A stretch of DNA of 64,000 bases from Rotaria sordida (GCA_905250125.1 CAJNOL010000857.1:34314-98313); one strand, 5' to 3'; shown: positions 1 to 13,300, counted from the first letter of the stretch. Program-made: numbers and translations. Notes: generated by a model not told the origin, from the sequence alone.

Positions 1-1392
1 ACGTGGAAAATGTCAACTATTACAAAGGCATGTCTTTTTTCTTTCTTCCGAGTTGTTTTCTTGCAGAAGAGCAGGCAAAACAATGAATTTCAACATTCAA
101 AACTCCAAACGTTACTAATATTATAGGTAAAGATGTCGTGTGTACTTTTTTTTGCCGTTGTTCGCTAAGAAATTATTTGAGACTTTACTGCACAATCAAC
201 TACCTCATAAAAATCAGATACAGATAATAAAATGGTGAGTTGAGTGAATATTTATAATCTTGACGTATGAAGAATTTCAATTCAACTAACTTTTTACATT
301 CATTAAACTACTCGAGTGAAGATATTCATTGACGAATATCTGCAAAATGTACTTATGTGAGGTCTATACAGGCTAGCTGTTCATAGACCTGACCGACAGA
401 TGACAAACTATGGGCCATTTTCAGCTGGACTATATCTTTCATGAGTTGTCTTGAGTCTTGCTTATCAATCTGTCTGTGACAACGTATGTATTTTTTCTTT
501 TGAAAATACAAATATTATAATGATACTTGAATGCAAGTATAATATTTCTTTATAAGAAGTTGCTACGATAGACTGTTTACGTTGTCTGGTACATACTCAC
601 GAGGTACTGTGTTCGAGTCTAAGCGCATCACCAGCCACTGAACGGTTGTTTACTTCAGATTACCGATTCGATAGTATGCTGACCACATAGGAACATACGC
701 TGGCCCTTGAGATTAGTACGAAGTTAGTCATTGTACATGGAGAACTCTAACAATTGAGTGAAAGATTTTCTAAGTTGGATTAGCTCTCTGTTGAGAGCTA
801 TAGCTAATAATAGTTGTAGAGAAGATATCAAGCTAACGAAACTGCTGTTCGGCAGCACTCTATACCACGAGATAGTCGAAAGTTGGTGTATTCTTTCTTC
901 TTCTTAAGAATGCAAAAATCTCATTTATACTGAAATGAGATATTCAGACATAAACATTTGTTGATTAATATAGTATGTATGCATAGAAAAAAAGACAACT
1001 AGGACAGTTAGCATTTTAAAAAAGTCTATTTTTGATTCAGGGGATCTTTGATATATTTCATGAATCAGTTAAAAAAGGGATATCCAAGTTAGATATTTTA
1101 CGGTAATGTGTTTAAAAATCAGAAGATGATAAGAATTAAGCAACAATTTATACAAAAGAATACCAATAAGCAATTAAAAATCGTGAGCAGTAACTGATCG
1201 AAATCTCTAAACTAAATAGATAAGGATCACTGTACAATATAGTCATATTCTATTATTATGCATGATTTTGCTGAGCGAAAATGACAAAATTCATTTCTCA
1301 TTTTCTTTAATCAAATGTATTTCATTTATTTTTGAAGATGTCATTTACTCCTCGAATAGTGAACTGTTTTTCTTCACCATTTAAAGAAAAAC
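1..1392. other. intergenic, no gene seen
   Basis: No open frame with coding character and no recognisable RNA gene. A TTCG-loop mini-hairpin near 847-862 and a B-box-like word near 612 were checked and do not form a tRNA. Only AT-rich unique sequence is visible. Confidence 0.5.
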
Positions 1393-1707
1393 ATGACAGG
1401 TAGACCTAATAGCTTGTTTGAATCTATCATACTAGCGCTAAAACATTCTGCGAGTATTCCTCAGATAAATGAAGTGCGGCGGGTTTCAGCTAAAAAACTT
1501 CGGAAAATAGTTGGAACTTGGAAGCTGGAATCCGTTGATCGAATTTTTCCAGTTCTGACTGTAACTGACCAGAGTCAGCCACAGAACTCAATTATCGGAC
1601 TTTTGCTTCTAACTGCCTACTATTTTTCAGAGTCTATCAGCCGGAAATTATGTCTTTCCAAAGGATTTCTGCTAGAAAATCACGGATCCGAGTGTCAGAA
1701 CTATTGA
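1393..1707 (+). other. 104-codon open frame, probably not a gene
   Basis: An ATG-initiated frame of 104 codons with no recognisable domain, signal peptide or convincing splice signals. Its base composition is less AT-rich than its surroundings, which is why it stays open. The second half is built from variants of one word (CAGTTCTGACT, CAGAACTCAA, TCAGAACTATTGAACTC), and the next 130 bases repeat a TACTC word. That makes it resemble the degenerate word clusters described for 54.7-55.3 kb. I favour a non-coding repeat cluster over a gene. Confidence 0.2.
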
Positions 1708-3027
1708 ACTCGGTCATTAATCTTATTTATGTTGGTATTTGAATATCTGAGTGCGATATTGGAGTACTGTACTCTGGATAATGAATTTTGAATGGGTACT
1801 CCTATAGAATTTTTATCTACTCTACTGTTTTTTACGTAAGATACTCATTTATCCGTATCCTGTTCTGTATTGTTGTACTACATGGGATTTCATTTAAATA
1901 TTAAAATGAATAGCTAAAACCTGCAACAAAAATATGAATTTTAGGAAAAATAATCAATTGACCAACGGAAAACATTACTTTATCTTCATTGTTTCTTTTT
2001 AAACTAACGTATAAAGATAAAAAGAAATTATCTTTGGAAAATACAATTAAGTATTTAATTTTTTATTATGAAAAATTAAAAAGATGTTCAACTTTATTTT
2101 GTAAAAATAAACATTCTTTTTATCATTATCTCATGAAGTAAGAGTAAATAAAGACATACCTATAGATAACAGTACAATGTATGAAAAGTGAAATGAATAA
2201 TAAACTGTTCAGAGAATTTGAGACATACAATAATAAAAAAAGGAATAGTGTTGATTACTATACAAACGAACAATTTCGAAGACACCATTCGTCTAAGTAC
2301 TATGAATGGCTTATCCATCGAAATAGAATAGAAGAAAATCTTTTCTTTATTTTCCATTTAATTATGTACATCATTTTTCTTTTTTTCTTAGCATCCGTTT
2401 ATTTTTGTGCATATTAATACAAAAGGTATTTTGATAAATATTCATAAAAAAAACACAAGTATGAGTACTATATTGATTGCTCATGTTTTTTGTCTATGAA
2501 TAAATCTGTAAGGAAAACTTCATACAAGTATTCGCTTGAGTAAACCAAAAGTATCAAAAAAACATGAAATCATTCGATTATTCCTTTAATTCAATTTAAT
2601 ATTCATCATGATAAATTCTATTCGCTGAATAAGTACATTCACTAGGAGAGTTTCAAGAGATTTATGAGATTAACAATTCATGTTCAATAGACTTTGACAA
2701 ATCAAGTGTTCTAAAAGTAACATTAATTAGGAAGACTTACGTCGAGTTATTCATAAAACTAGCAAGATTATTATAAATAAAGGATGTATACAATATATTT
2801 TTCAAGGTACTTTTTTCTAACACCTGTTTAGAGAGCATATTTCTATCATTGAGTATTTTACTGCATTGTATTTATTGAATTAGTATAATCGATTTCAATG
2901 AAACAAACCTGTTGGAATAAAGAATACTTATTTGTTGTGATTTCGAATTCTTAAAATACTTGATTTTTTCCTGTTTGTTCTTGCTATTAAGAATTTAAAA
3001 CAATGAAGCATAGAACAAAATCAAACA
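1708..3027. other. intergenic, nothing recognised
   Basis: AT-rich sequence with two short overlapping opposite-strand frames (2160-2417) that look like chance. From 1740 to 1860 the word TACTC and its complement recur. Confidence 0.4.
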
Positions 3028-3673
3028 TACAGTCGGTACCAAAATTATTCGACAGAGTTTATTTTCAATTTTGTTTCCGCTGTTGTAGGCGCTAGAAACA
3101 ATTTAAATAGTGATTTAAATAGAGAAAATTATTTCAAAAAGGAAATATAAGGAAATAAATATTATTATCAGGTTCTTAAAGACAGAAACTCCAGAAAAAT
3201 AAAAAGCTAGTTTTTCAGCACTTAGAACGGATAAAAATTATTTCGCTTAGACTACATAGAATGATAGAGCAAACAATTATCTCATAATGAAATATTGTCC
3301 AGTTCACTATGAAATTTATTAGCTGAGATACAGCAATCTTACAAAAGCTTCGAAAATTGTTTTTCTCCAATTTCCTATAGAAAAATCATTTTTTGACTTT
3401 TAAATAAAGTGTTGTATCTCAGCCAAAAAACATCACAGATAACTTGACAATGTCTCATTTTGTAGAGGATGGTTTACTCCATCGTTCTATATAGTCTAAA
3501 CAAAATTGTATTTATGCACTCTCGGTGTTGAAAAACTGAAGTTTGGGTTTATCTGAAGTTGCTATCTTTGCGAATCTGATAATAATTTTTATTTCCTGGA
3601 TTGTTTCTAATGCTTATGCCAGCGTTAAAAAAATTGAAATTAAATCTTGTTGAATAATTTTTGGTACTCATTA
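3028..3673. mobile_element. Tc1/mariner-like inverted-repeat element (non-autonomous)
   Basis: The left arm (about 3030-3345) is repeated in inverted orientation by the right arm (about 3395-3672), leaving a short centre. Landmarks shared by both arms are GGTACCAAAAATTATTC at the tips, CGCT...AGAAACAAT about 60 bases in, and AGACTA.ATAGAA about 220 bases in. A TA dinucleotide sits outside the left tip. The CAGT...AAAATTATTCGACA start is typical of Tc1-type termini. No transposase is encoded, so this is a MITE or solo foldback copy. Arm identity looks like 70-80 percent by eye, so it is old. Confidence 0.65.
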
Positions 3674-6188
3674 TTTATACTGATATACATACGTTGATAA
3701 AGAATTTCAATGTAGTAAATTTCTAACATTTGCTAAATTCTGCAATATACATTTCATATAGAAAATAAAAACTTCTTATTTTAGATTAAAAGAAGTGATC
3801 GATAGAAAAGGTAGACAATAAATAACATTACGAAAAAGAGCGGAAAATAGCTCCCCTTTGGTTCATTCATATGAATTAATGGCTTGACAAGTAATAGAAG
3901 TTTATGCAAAGTTTTTTCTTTTATACGAAAAAATATAAAAAAATACTACCAATAAATATTATTGTTGACTTCCATAAAGAAATTCGACCTGTTGTCAAGT
4001 AAGAAAAATACATGTATAACACTCAAATATTCATTTTCAGTTGTCATCTAAGAAAATGAAAAAGGAAGACATCGAAACAAATTTTTCTAATGATATTATA
4101 ATAATCCACATAGAAAAAATTTTTAGGATTAATTAGTTCAAAAGTCAACAGTTGCAACATTTCGAATTTTCAAATATGGAACACAGGTTTTTGCAAGTAA
4201 GTTGGTAGTTTATATTTATCGAAGACAGATTCCAAAATTTAAATAAATTAATACTGAAAATTCACTCTAACGGATGATGCAGATTAAACTGCACAATATC
4301 ATATGTTTTTTTTGGCACTTAGATTCACTTTCAGAGGGTCATGCGATAGCGAATTTTTCGTTCTACAAAAGGGTTAAAAAAGGACAGAAAATAGTGGAAA
4401 TTTCTTTTTTAACAACGAACTTCTAAAATAGCAATCATGCTGCAAAATTCTGCATCTTTTGATATATATTTCAGAAGAAATATTTTCGAGAATAATCATG
4501 AAGTAAAACCTACAAAAAAAATCTTGTCTGACAGGATTATGTGATTGTTCTTTTTTCATTTCGATACGATCTAATCGTTTGTACTCTTCGACTTAGCAGT
4601 GACAACATTTTGTTCAGAATTACATTTCACATCCAACGGCGCGTGAATCACTGTTTCATACGCTAAAACTCGCCTAGGAACACATGTTTTCCCTACATGC
4701 GTAGAAAGATATCAATAGGTTTTAGTTTCAAGCTTTTTTCTCATGAACTATGGTACCAGAAATCTTGAAAAGGTTGTAGAAACGGAGAGCATAAAACTTT
4801 CTATCCATTGACGTTAACTGCGTTACTTTTTGAACTGGTATTCATGAACCAAGACTTCCACACATTGATAAATATTTGCGAAAAATTGAAAATCACAGTT
4901 AGACGATCGAGCAGGCGTTGGTATTTTAAATTTTGCTTCAACAAGAAAAATCTATTTAAAAACCAAACGAAACAATTTTGTAGAATGAAAAATTCTCTAT
5001 TGAATCACTTTCTGAAAGTATATCGGAATTACCCAAAAAAGAAAATTATATTATCTTATTTAATCTGCGTTATCCATTATGTGCATTAATGTAATAACAT
5101 TCATAAAATCTGTTGTTTATTGCTGTTTTTTTTATTCTCTTAGGTAGCAATTGAAAAATATATTCAAGTGCTACATACGTATTTTTCTTGCTTGACAACA
5201 TGTCGAATTTCTTTAGTGAAATCTAAAATAGTATTTGTTTACATTATTCGTATGAAGAAAAAAAAACTTTGAATACACTTTTATTACTCACCAAAGCATC
5301 AACCCATTCGCATAAATCGAAGCGAGGATATTTCAATCTTTTTTTTATCGCAGTGCTATTTATGGCTTATCTTGCATAAAATAACATAAAGATTTTATTT
5401 ACAATTTTTTTCTTCTCTTTTATAAAGTGCAGGACAATATTTTAAGTTGTTAAAATAACATCTTTGCTTTTCTTTGGTATAGGCACGTAGAAAATGTTGA
5501 ATTCTTTTACTTTTTCTTTGAGACAAGAAGAATAAATAATTCAAAACACATGAATGTTCTTTATTCCCGATTCTAAAGAATTTAATAAGTACTCGATCAA
5601 ACACAAGTATTGGATATTTTGGCATATGCATTCTATTGTTCTTACTGCTCTTTAGACCATAATTTCGAGCTTAGATAAGTCATATGTCTCCACCATTTTT
5701 TTTTCTTCATATTTTATGCAGAACTATAATTTTATAAAATTCTGTTATGCTGGATCATAATTGCAGTGAAATATCTATGTTTGTTCAGTATGGAAACGTC
5801 ATCTGCTACTATTCAAGTTACATACTGATTGTAACTTGCAGTCAATTTGATCTTATCAACGTTTAGCTTTTTCTATTTTAATTCGGATACCTTAAATAAT
5901 GTTTTTTTTCCAAAAAAATAACGTATACCTAATTTTTTTCTTCAAATTATTATTCCAATTTTTTTTTTGACCTCGAATAATAAAATTGATAAGTCTTTAG
6001 AAGAAGACCAGACTGAAAAAAAATGACGAGCCTGTTCTAAAAATTAGTTCGTTAACATCAATGCAGTTTTTCTATGTTATACATACAGTGATTTCTAAGA
6101 GATTATGAATTTATATAACAACATGTTATTATTTTAGTGTTAGTTCTTATAAGATTCATTTGAATAAAGCCGAATACTAAACGAATCG
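3674..6188. other. intergenic, upstream of the kinase gene
   Basis: Very AT-rich with many A and T runs. The short frames at 4374-4559, 4808-5089, 5395-5631 and 6103-6321 have no coding features. A stop codon lies in frame about 18 bases before the ATG at 6189, so the kinase frame does not extend upstream. No promoter motif can be named. Confidence 0.4.
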
Positions 6189-9100
6189 ATGGCCATATTA
6201 TCAAAATATAATATAGAAAAATATCAATTCGATATTGATGTCCGAAAAAAACATCAACTCTATGGAATGTCAGGAAAATTAATATATGAAGGTAAATGGA
6301 TATCAAGAAGAGATGATCCAATAATTATTGTTGAAATGAATGAAACAATTGCTGAAAGTGAAGCTCGGTTTTATTTAGAATTAAATAGTCATCATAATAT
6401 TATTCATACACTTGGTTATGTTGAAAATAGTTTAAATTTAACTATATTTATACAAGAATTTGCACAATTAACAGATTTAGCTGGTGTCTTAATGGATAAT
6501 CAATTTATTATTTCTCAAACAATATTAATTGAAATGTTTTTACAGATTGCTGATGCAATGAGTTATATTACAAGTAAAAAGATTGTACATGGTGATTTAG
6601 GTTGTCGAAATGTACTTGTTTTTCAACTGGATCCATCTCAAACAAAAAATAATTTAGTTAAAATAACTGATTTTGGTCTTGCACGTTGGATCGATCAACC
6701 ATCTTCTCATCAAGATCAATTAGTTATTCCAATTCGATATTGTGCACCAGAAATTCTTCAAAATAATCGTCATGAAGAGTATTCAGAAAAATCTGATATC
6801 TATTCAATGGGTGTTCTAATTTGGGAAGCTTTATCAAATAGTGAAATTCCTTATTCATCAATTCCTAAAGATGATGATGTCAAACAAATGAAATTAAATA
6901 ATGAAAAACTTCAAAAGCCACATACTTGTGATCATCAACTATGGACATTAATGAATAATTGTTGGAATAATAATCCTAGAGATCGACCTAGTTTTGAACT
7001 AATTAAACAAAGATTATCGAATATGAAAGTTTCTGATAATCGAGATCTTCGAAGTTTTGTTTCATTTCATGAGTAAGAAATTTTTCTTAGTTTATATCTA
7101 GTAGACAATTATTAATAGATATTAATAGTTTATCAGTTTTCTTCTAGTAATTTTAAAATAATTACAAAATATTCAATCATAGGAATGAGATACTTATCTA
7201 TTCTAATTCAACTATTTTCTTATTAGATAAAAGCAATTCTTTAATATTTTTATTATGTTACACAGATTTTTCACAACTAATGTAAAAAAATGTGCATAAC
7301 AAATCTTTCTTGAGAGTTTATATATAGTAAAGAAGATCCTAATTAATTACAGTATTAAATAATTCAATTTATACATCTTAATTGGTACTAGTCAATTTTC
7401 ATTTATATTTTCTGTATATCTGTTATTCTGATTTTTTTTCAATTATCTGAAAGAAAAAAACAGGTTTTGCATCGTAAATCAAAGCTTTTGTATTTTAATA
7501 GTATTATCCGATCCCAAATGAAAGGCAGGTTACCATTTTCAAATAACTTTTGATAGGAACGAGATAGAGAACTGCAGCTTTCACCATTCAAAAGAGCGAT
7601 GTCCGGGCCATCCATCGATATAGAACTCATTAAGATGAAAGATGTTTTTTTATCGGTACCTTTGGATCAATACTTTCTCCTTTGAGTATTGCCATGAATT
7701 TTCACAATCATCTCAACTCAAATTATGTCTGAATGTGGCTCAAATCACCATTTTTTCGCTATAAAATCATCACATATTTCATTATCTCTCAACCTCTTCT
7801 TTTAAACGAATTTAAGAAAAAGCAAATGTTAATTTTATAGTGAAAAAAGGGTGATTTGTGCTCCATTTTGACATAATTTGAGTTGAGATTATTTTGAAAA
7901 TTGATGACAATACTCAAAGAAAAAAGTATTGATCCAAAGATACCGAAAAAAAAGCAACTTTCGTCTTGATGAATTCTATGTTGATTGATAGCCCGAACAT
8001 CGTTCTTTTAAATGGTAAAAATCGCAGCTCTCTATCTCGTTTCTATCAAAGGTGATTCGAAAAATGGTAACCTGCCTTGTATTTTGGATCGAATGATAGA
8101 AGAAAACGGAGAGTAACCCAATCTATTCATCTAGTGGTTTAGAAACTTCACAATTGATCATTTATACTCTGGCTAATTATTATGCTGTTTTTGAATTCAT
8201 CAAATATGAAAATTCTGGATCCTGTTCTGGTTGGATTTGTGTCAGGACCGATCCAATAGACTCTAGTTTCAGGATTTGAACAATATTAGTCTGCTGGATA
8301 ATTCCTCTAACCAAATAGCTGAACTCTTCTAGATTTACTTTCCATCCATTTACGTCATATCTTCACAAATGATCACACGATTAGAGATCAAATATTATCT
8401 TGAGTTGTAATTCAAGATATCAATCTAAAGAATTTGTCAGAGCTTCGGTTGTAGTTAATCAACCTTCAATATTCACCAGTAAATTTTTTATGGAAATGAG
8501 AATAATTATAGTCTATAATTGAAATGAATTGATTAATCTTTTCATTAAGGCCACCAGCACATTATGAATATGAACTTGATATTGACATAGAAATGCATGA
8601 TTTATTGAATGGTCAATTTGGTAAAACGTATGAAGCAGAATGGATATCAAGAGAAGAAAGACCAATTGTCTTAATTGTAATGGATAAAGAACCATCAGAA
8701 TATGAAGCATTAGTTTATACAAACTTTAATCTTCATCATCATATTCTTTATACATTTGGATTTGTTGAAAACAATCGTGGATTAATTTTGTTATTGCAAG
8801 AAAGAGCACTTCATGGGAATCTTCAAGTATTGTTAAATAATCGACAATTTCAACCATTACCAATAGTACTCATTACAATCTTCTTGCAAATTGTGGAAGC
8901 TATGATTTATGTTATTAGCAAAGATATTGTACATGGTAACTTGTGTTGTGCCAATGTTCTTGTCTTTCAAATGCATCCTTCTGAATCAACAGAAAATTTA
9001 TTTAAACTAACAAACTTTAGTTTGGCACATAAAAATGATCCATCCTTCGTTGATGATAGACGACTTCCTATTCCTGTACGATATTGTGCTCCAGAAATTC

Positions 9101-12100
9101 TTCGAAGTGCAGGCCGATCAAATTATTCTGAACTATCAGATGTTTATTCAATGGGTGTTTTGATGTGGGAAGCTTGTTCAAATGGAAAACTTCCATATGA
9201 ATCCTTAAAAACTAATAGTGAAATTCGACAACGAAAATTGAATGGTGAAAAATTATCAAAGCCATTTATGTGCGATAGACAAATTTGGTCTATCATAGAA
9301 GATTGTTGGCATAATGAACCACAACTACGATATAATTTCAAAGATATGAAAAAACGTTTCTTCAATGTTCGTCGCGAGTAAGTAACAACTAGAACAAAGA
9401 ATGTATAGGCAGTTAAATATTACAATAATAAATTAAGTTTATCTTCAAGAAGTTAAAATATAATTTCTATTTTCTAGTTCAATAGAAACTTCTCAATATG
9501 AACTAAATGTCAATGTCAAACAAAGACGTCCACTTAATGGTAATAATGGAAAGTTTTATGAAGCAGATTGGATTCCAAAGAAAGATCCACCAATTATTCT
9601 AATTGTTATGGATGAAGAAATAGCAGAACAAGAAGCTTCATTTTATATGAAATTTAATTCTCATTCTCATATTGTTCATACTTTTGGCTTTGTTAAAAAT
9701 GATCTTAAATTAACCATGTTATTACAAGAGCGAGCACTTTATGGTGATCTGCAAACATTATTACAAAATGGAAAATTTCAACCATCAGGAGAAGTACTCG
9801 TAGCAATCTTTTTACAGATCATTGATGCGATGATTTACATTACTAGTCAAGGAATTGTACATGGTGATTTGCGTTGTATCAATGTGCTTGTCTTTGAAAT
9901 GAATTCATCTGACTCAAAAAGAAATCTTGTTAAATTAACTAATTTTCGTATGTCTTGTGAAAAGGATCAGTCAGTTTCAAACAAAAGAGTGCCTCAGAAT
10001 CTAATGCAATATTATGCACCAGAAATTCGTCGAAATCAAGATAGATCGAACTATTCTGAATTATCTGATGTTTATTCAATGGGTGTGTTAATGTGGCAAG
10101 CTTGTTCAAAAGGAGCCATTCCCAATGGAAGTCATACGAGTGATGATGATATTCAACAACGAAAATCGAATGAGGGTGAACTATCAAAACCGAAGGAATG
10201 TGATAGTCGACTATGGAGCGTCATAAAATATTGTTGGTATAATGAACCGAGTTTACGATTAAGCTTTGAACAATTGAAGATTCAACTTTTGAAAATTGAT
10301 TTTAAGTAAGTGATTGAAGTACTTATTGATCAATCTTTGAACGAAGGAAAACGCTGTAGATTAAACTGAAATTTGCATCCATTCATTTAATTTACTTAAG
10401 TATTATCGTGTAATAGCCAATTTCCATATGTGCACATTTGAAATAGTGTACAAAAGAAAAATAATCGTAGTCATCACTCATTTGAACAATATTTGTTGAA
10501 ATTGACGGATTTAAAAGTTTGTCTTAATTTTTCCAATAGGAGCTTTAAATTGAATCAAGCATTTCGAGATATTTTTGGAAGCAGTGATGAAAACTTTTGT
10601 TTGAATGAATTTTTAAGAATTAAACATTATAAAATGTGGTTAGTAAAATATGTTCGATATAGAAAAGATTCATTGGATCTAGTTCAGATAATAAAATATT
10701 TCATTTGTTTTAGAACTAGTTTCTCTTCTTAAATGATTATTAATATAATTTGAAATTTTGTTTATGACCTTCTGCAAAATATTATCTTTAATTTATTTAG
10801 TATTATCGATCGCATACGTTGTCATCTCTGTAACAATGAGATTCCAGAGAATGAAATAGACAATCATCAGGTATAAATAATATCATTGAGATCATCATTA
10901 TGTAGATTTTGTTTTTTGAAGAAATCATGTTTACCAAAGCATATTTCACCAGAGAAGTACGAAAAAAAATTTTTTAATGATTATCGTAATAATTTCTTTT
11001 AATTTTTTCGACAAGACGTGTTCATTTTACTCGATGTAATTATTGTGGTGAACGATGTCTTGGTAGTCAATTAGAAGAACATCAGGTATAAATACTATTG
11101 TCAACTTTTTTAACTGATATTTTGTTTTGTAGCAAGCGTGCACATTAAAACCTCAGTATGTTAAATATTTTTCGTCTATGAACACTTATTTTTCACATAT
11201 TTTTTCAAATATTTTTTGTTTTTTTTGCTATACAGACCTGTTCTTGGTGCTCGTTGTAATTATTGTGGCAACGAATATCAAAACAATGAAATAGTAGATC
11301 ATCAGGTAGAGACAAAACTACTTTATATCTCACCATATATTTCTTTCGAAGAACTCTTGTCCATCGAGGGCTACTCCTTCTCTCAATTTTGAGTATGTCA
11401 ACAATTACTTTCCACAGATTAATCATTATATTTGTGTTATATAGACCTCTTCGGTTCACTCGTTGTCGTTATTGTAATCAAGAATATCTGGATGCTGAAA
11501 TAAAGGATCATTCGGTATGGATAAAATAATTCTTTTTATCATCGAATATATTTTTTTTCAAGAAATCCTGTCCATCAAGATCTGAACCTCCGGTGTCTCG
11601 GTCTCAGAAGTACGCAAAGAGTTGTCTATTAAAGACTGTAATTAAATTCAAAGTTATTTTTCGATATAGGCTTGTTCTTCAAAAAGATATCAGCAATCAT
11701 CGTCGTCAATATCCAATACCTGAAATTAAAAAAAATGAGGTATGCAGATGAGATAATTGATTTCATCGATTTATATTTTATATTAAAGAGATCACGTTCA
11801 CCAAAGTCGGAAACTGATACTCAGCAGTCTCTAAAGTATGCATACAGTTATTCTTTGATGATTACTATAACATTTTATACATTTTCTCGTACAGGTCTGT
11901 TCCTCATAGCAACTGCAAATATTGCCATGGTGAATATCCGTCAATTAATATTAATAATCATGAAGTACATAGGCAAAAGTATTTCTTTTATCAATCTATT
12001 CTTTTTTCTTTTGAAGCAATCATGTTCATCGAGACCTACATCACAACGTTCAAAGTATGCAAAGAGTTATTTTTTTTAAAACTATTATAATAATTACATG

Positions 12101-12372
12101 ATTTGTTTTTACTTAGACCTGCTACTGTTTCATGCAGATATTGCAATGAAAATTTTTTATTGCACACCATAGAAGCACATGAGGTATGGGAAGCATAAGG
12201 AATTTTATTAATATTTATAATCTTTTGTAGAATACATGTCCATTGAAACCAAAGTATACATATAATCAGCTCCATTCACTAATGCTTTAATATGTTTATC
12301 GAATATTTTTGTTGTAGATCTTGTATGGATCGGTTAAGTTCATGGTTCTGTCATTGTTGCGCAACAGACTAG
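6189..12372 (+). CDS. triple tandem kinase/pseudokinase protein with seven C2HC zinc-finger modules
   Basis: Spliced model of 18 exons (3336 nt, 1111 aa): 6189-7072, 8550-9377, 9478-10305, 10801-10870, 10922-10956, 11016-11085, 11133-11155, 11236-11305, 11352-11392, 11445-11514, 11563-11609, 11670-11739, 11789-11835, 11895-11964, 12017-12054, 12117-12183, 12231-12253, 12318-12372. Each of the first three exons encodes one tyrosine-kinase-like domain and ends in phase 2. Exons 2 and 3 are both exactly 828 nt. Domain 1 has HGDLGCRN (D136), DFG (161) and APE (186), but Glu49 sits where the VAIK lysine belongs. Domains 2 and 3 have HGNLCCAN/NFS and HGDLRCIN/NFR, so they look like pseudokinases. 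The remaining exons form C-x2-C-x11-H-x3-C fingers split over two exons each, like TRAFD1/XAF1-type fingers; the fifth (11670-11835) has lost its ligands. An optional in-phase 99-nt exon lies at 10540-10638. Likely cytoplasmic scaffold or signalling protein; substrate unknown. The joining of all three kinase exons is inferred from phases. Confidence 0.8.
7500..8101. mobile_element. inverted-repeat (foldback) element inside intron 1 of the kinase gene
   Basis: The left arm at 7500-7775 (through GGCAGGTTACCATTTT, GATAGAGA.CTGC, GGATCAATACTTT and AACTCAAATTATGTC) recurs inverted at 7830-8101. The arms are about 270 bases and roughly 85 percent alike by eye, around a centre of about 55 bases. There is no coding capacity. 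It largely explains why this intron is about 1.48 kb when most introns of the same gene are under 100 bases. Target-site duplications were not resolved. Confidence 0.75.
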
Positions 12373-13300
12373 CTGTTTAAAGATAATTGTTTTCACATAT
12401 GTTACAAAAAATATTTACTGATGATCAGATACTTATTTTTTAGACTGGGCTTTGTGAGAAGATTCGATTGAAACAAGACAAATGAATTTTATTTGATTGA
12501 ATGCAGACAATTTTGTCTTAAATAAATTTCTCTTTATATCACTATGATCTCTCGGTTTTTATAAAGAAATTGATAGATAATTGTTATTGTATTTAAAAGC
12601 TGAAAAACATTATGGAAAGAGAAATATGTTTTAACTTTTTAGAGTATGGAATTATTTTATTTAAAAAAATTTGCAATAATTACAAATCAATGTTTGTTTT
12701 CTAAAGAGTATTGTGGAATATGTCATTTAACATACATCTAGTGTGCGGTAGTATTTGAGATAATTATAAGATACAAAATTCTATGTTACATTCAATATAT
12801 TCATATGAAGTATCTCTTCTTGACTTAGACTTCTTTACAGTATGAGCAGATGGCCACTGGATTCCTGCTTCCAGGTTTCTAGCATTTTTCAGAGTTTCTC
12901 GACTGGAAACAGATCGTATTTCATGACCTAAAAAGGAATGAAAGCATCATAAAAAAGAAATAACGTCATCATGAAATGGAGAGCAAGAACTATTTCTCTC
13001 TCCTTCTCCTTGAAATCTATGCATTTGACAGAAAACGAAGACAGAAAATTTCGACGGTACTACTTCGCCCTTCTTCATAATACTTCTCTTTCGCGTGACC
13101 GAAAATCATATGGAGACGAAAGGATAAAGACAGAGACAAAACCAAACAGAAAGAATTCATGTTGATAAGAAAAAGAAGCAGCAATTCTTTTTTTTTGTCT
13201 CTCTCGAAGAGCAACTATATGTGCTAGGCAAATAGTGAAGAGCAAATAAAAGATTAGATGATAACGCTTTGCCCTCCTTCAAGGCATTTTCATTTGATGG
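12373..13300. other. 3' flank of the kinase gene, nothing recognised
   Basis: AT-rich 3' sequence followed, from about 12,960, by a purine/pyrimidine-biased stretch rich in GAAAA and CTTCTC words. Overlapping opposite-strand frames at 12971-13214 come from this bias and show no domain. Confidence 0.4.

Noticed and set aside
590-640. GTTCGAGTCT resembling a tRNA B box
   Set aside because: No A box at a suitable distance and no acceptor stem can be drawn.
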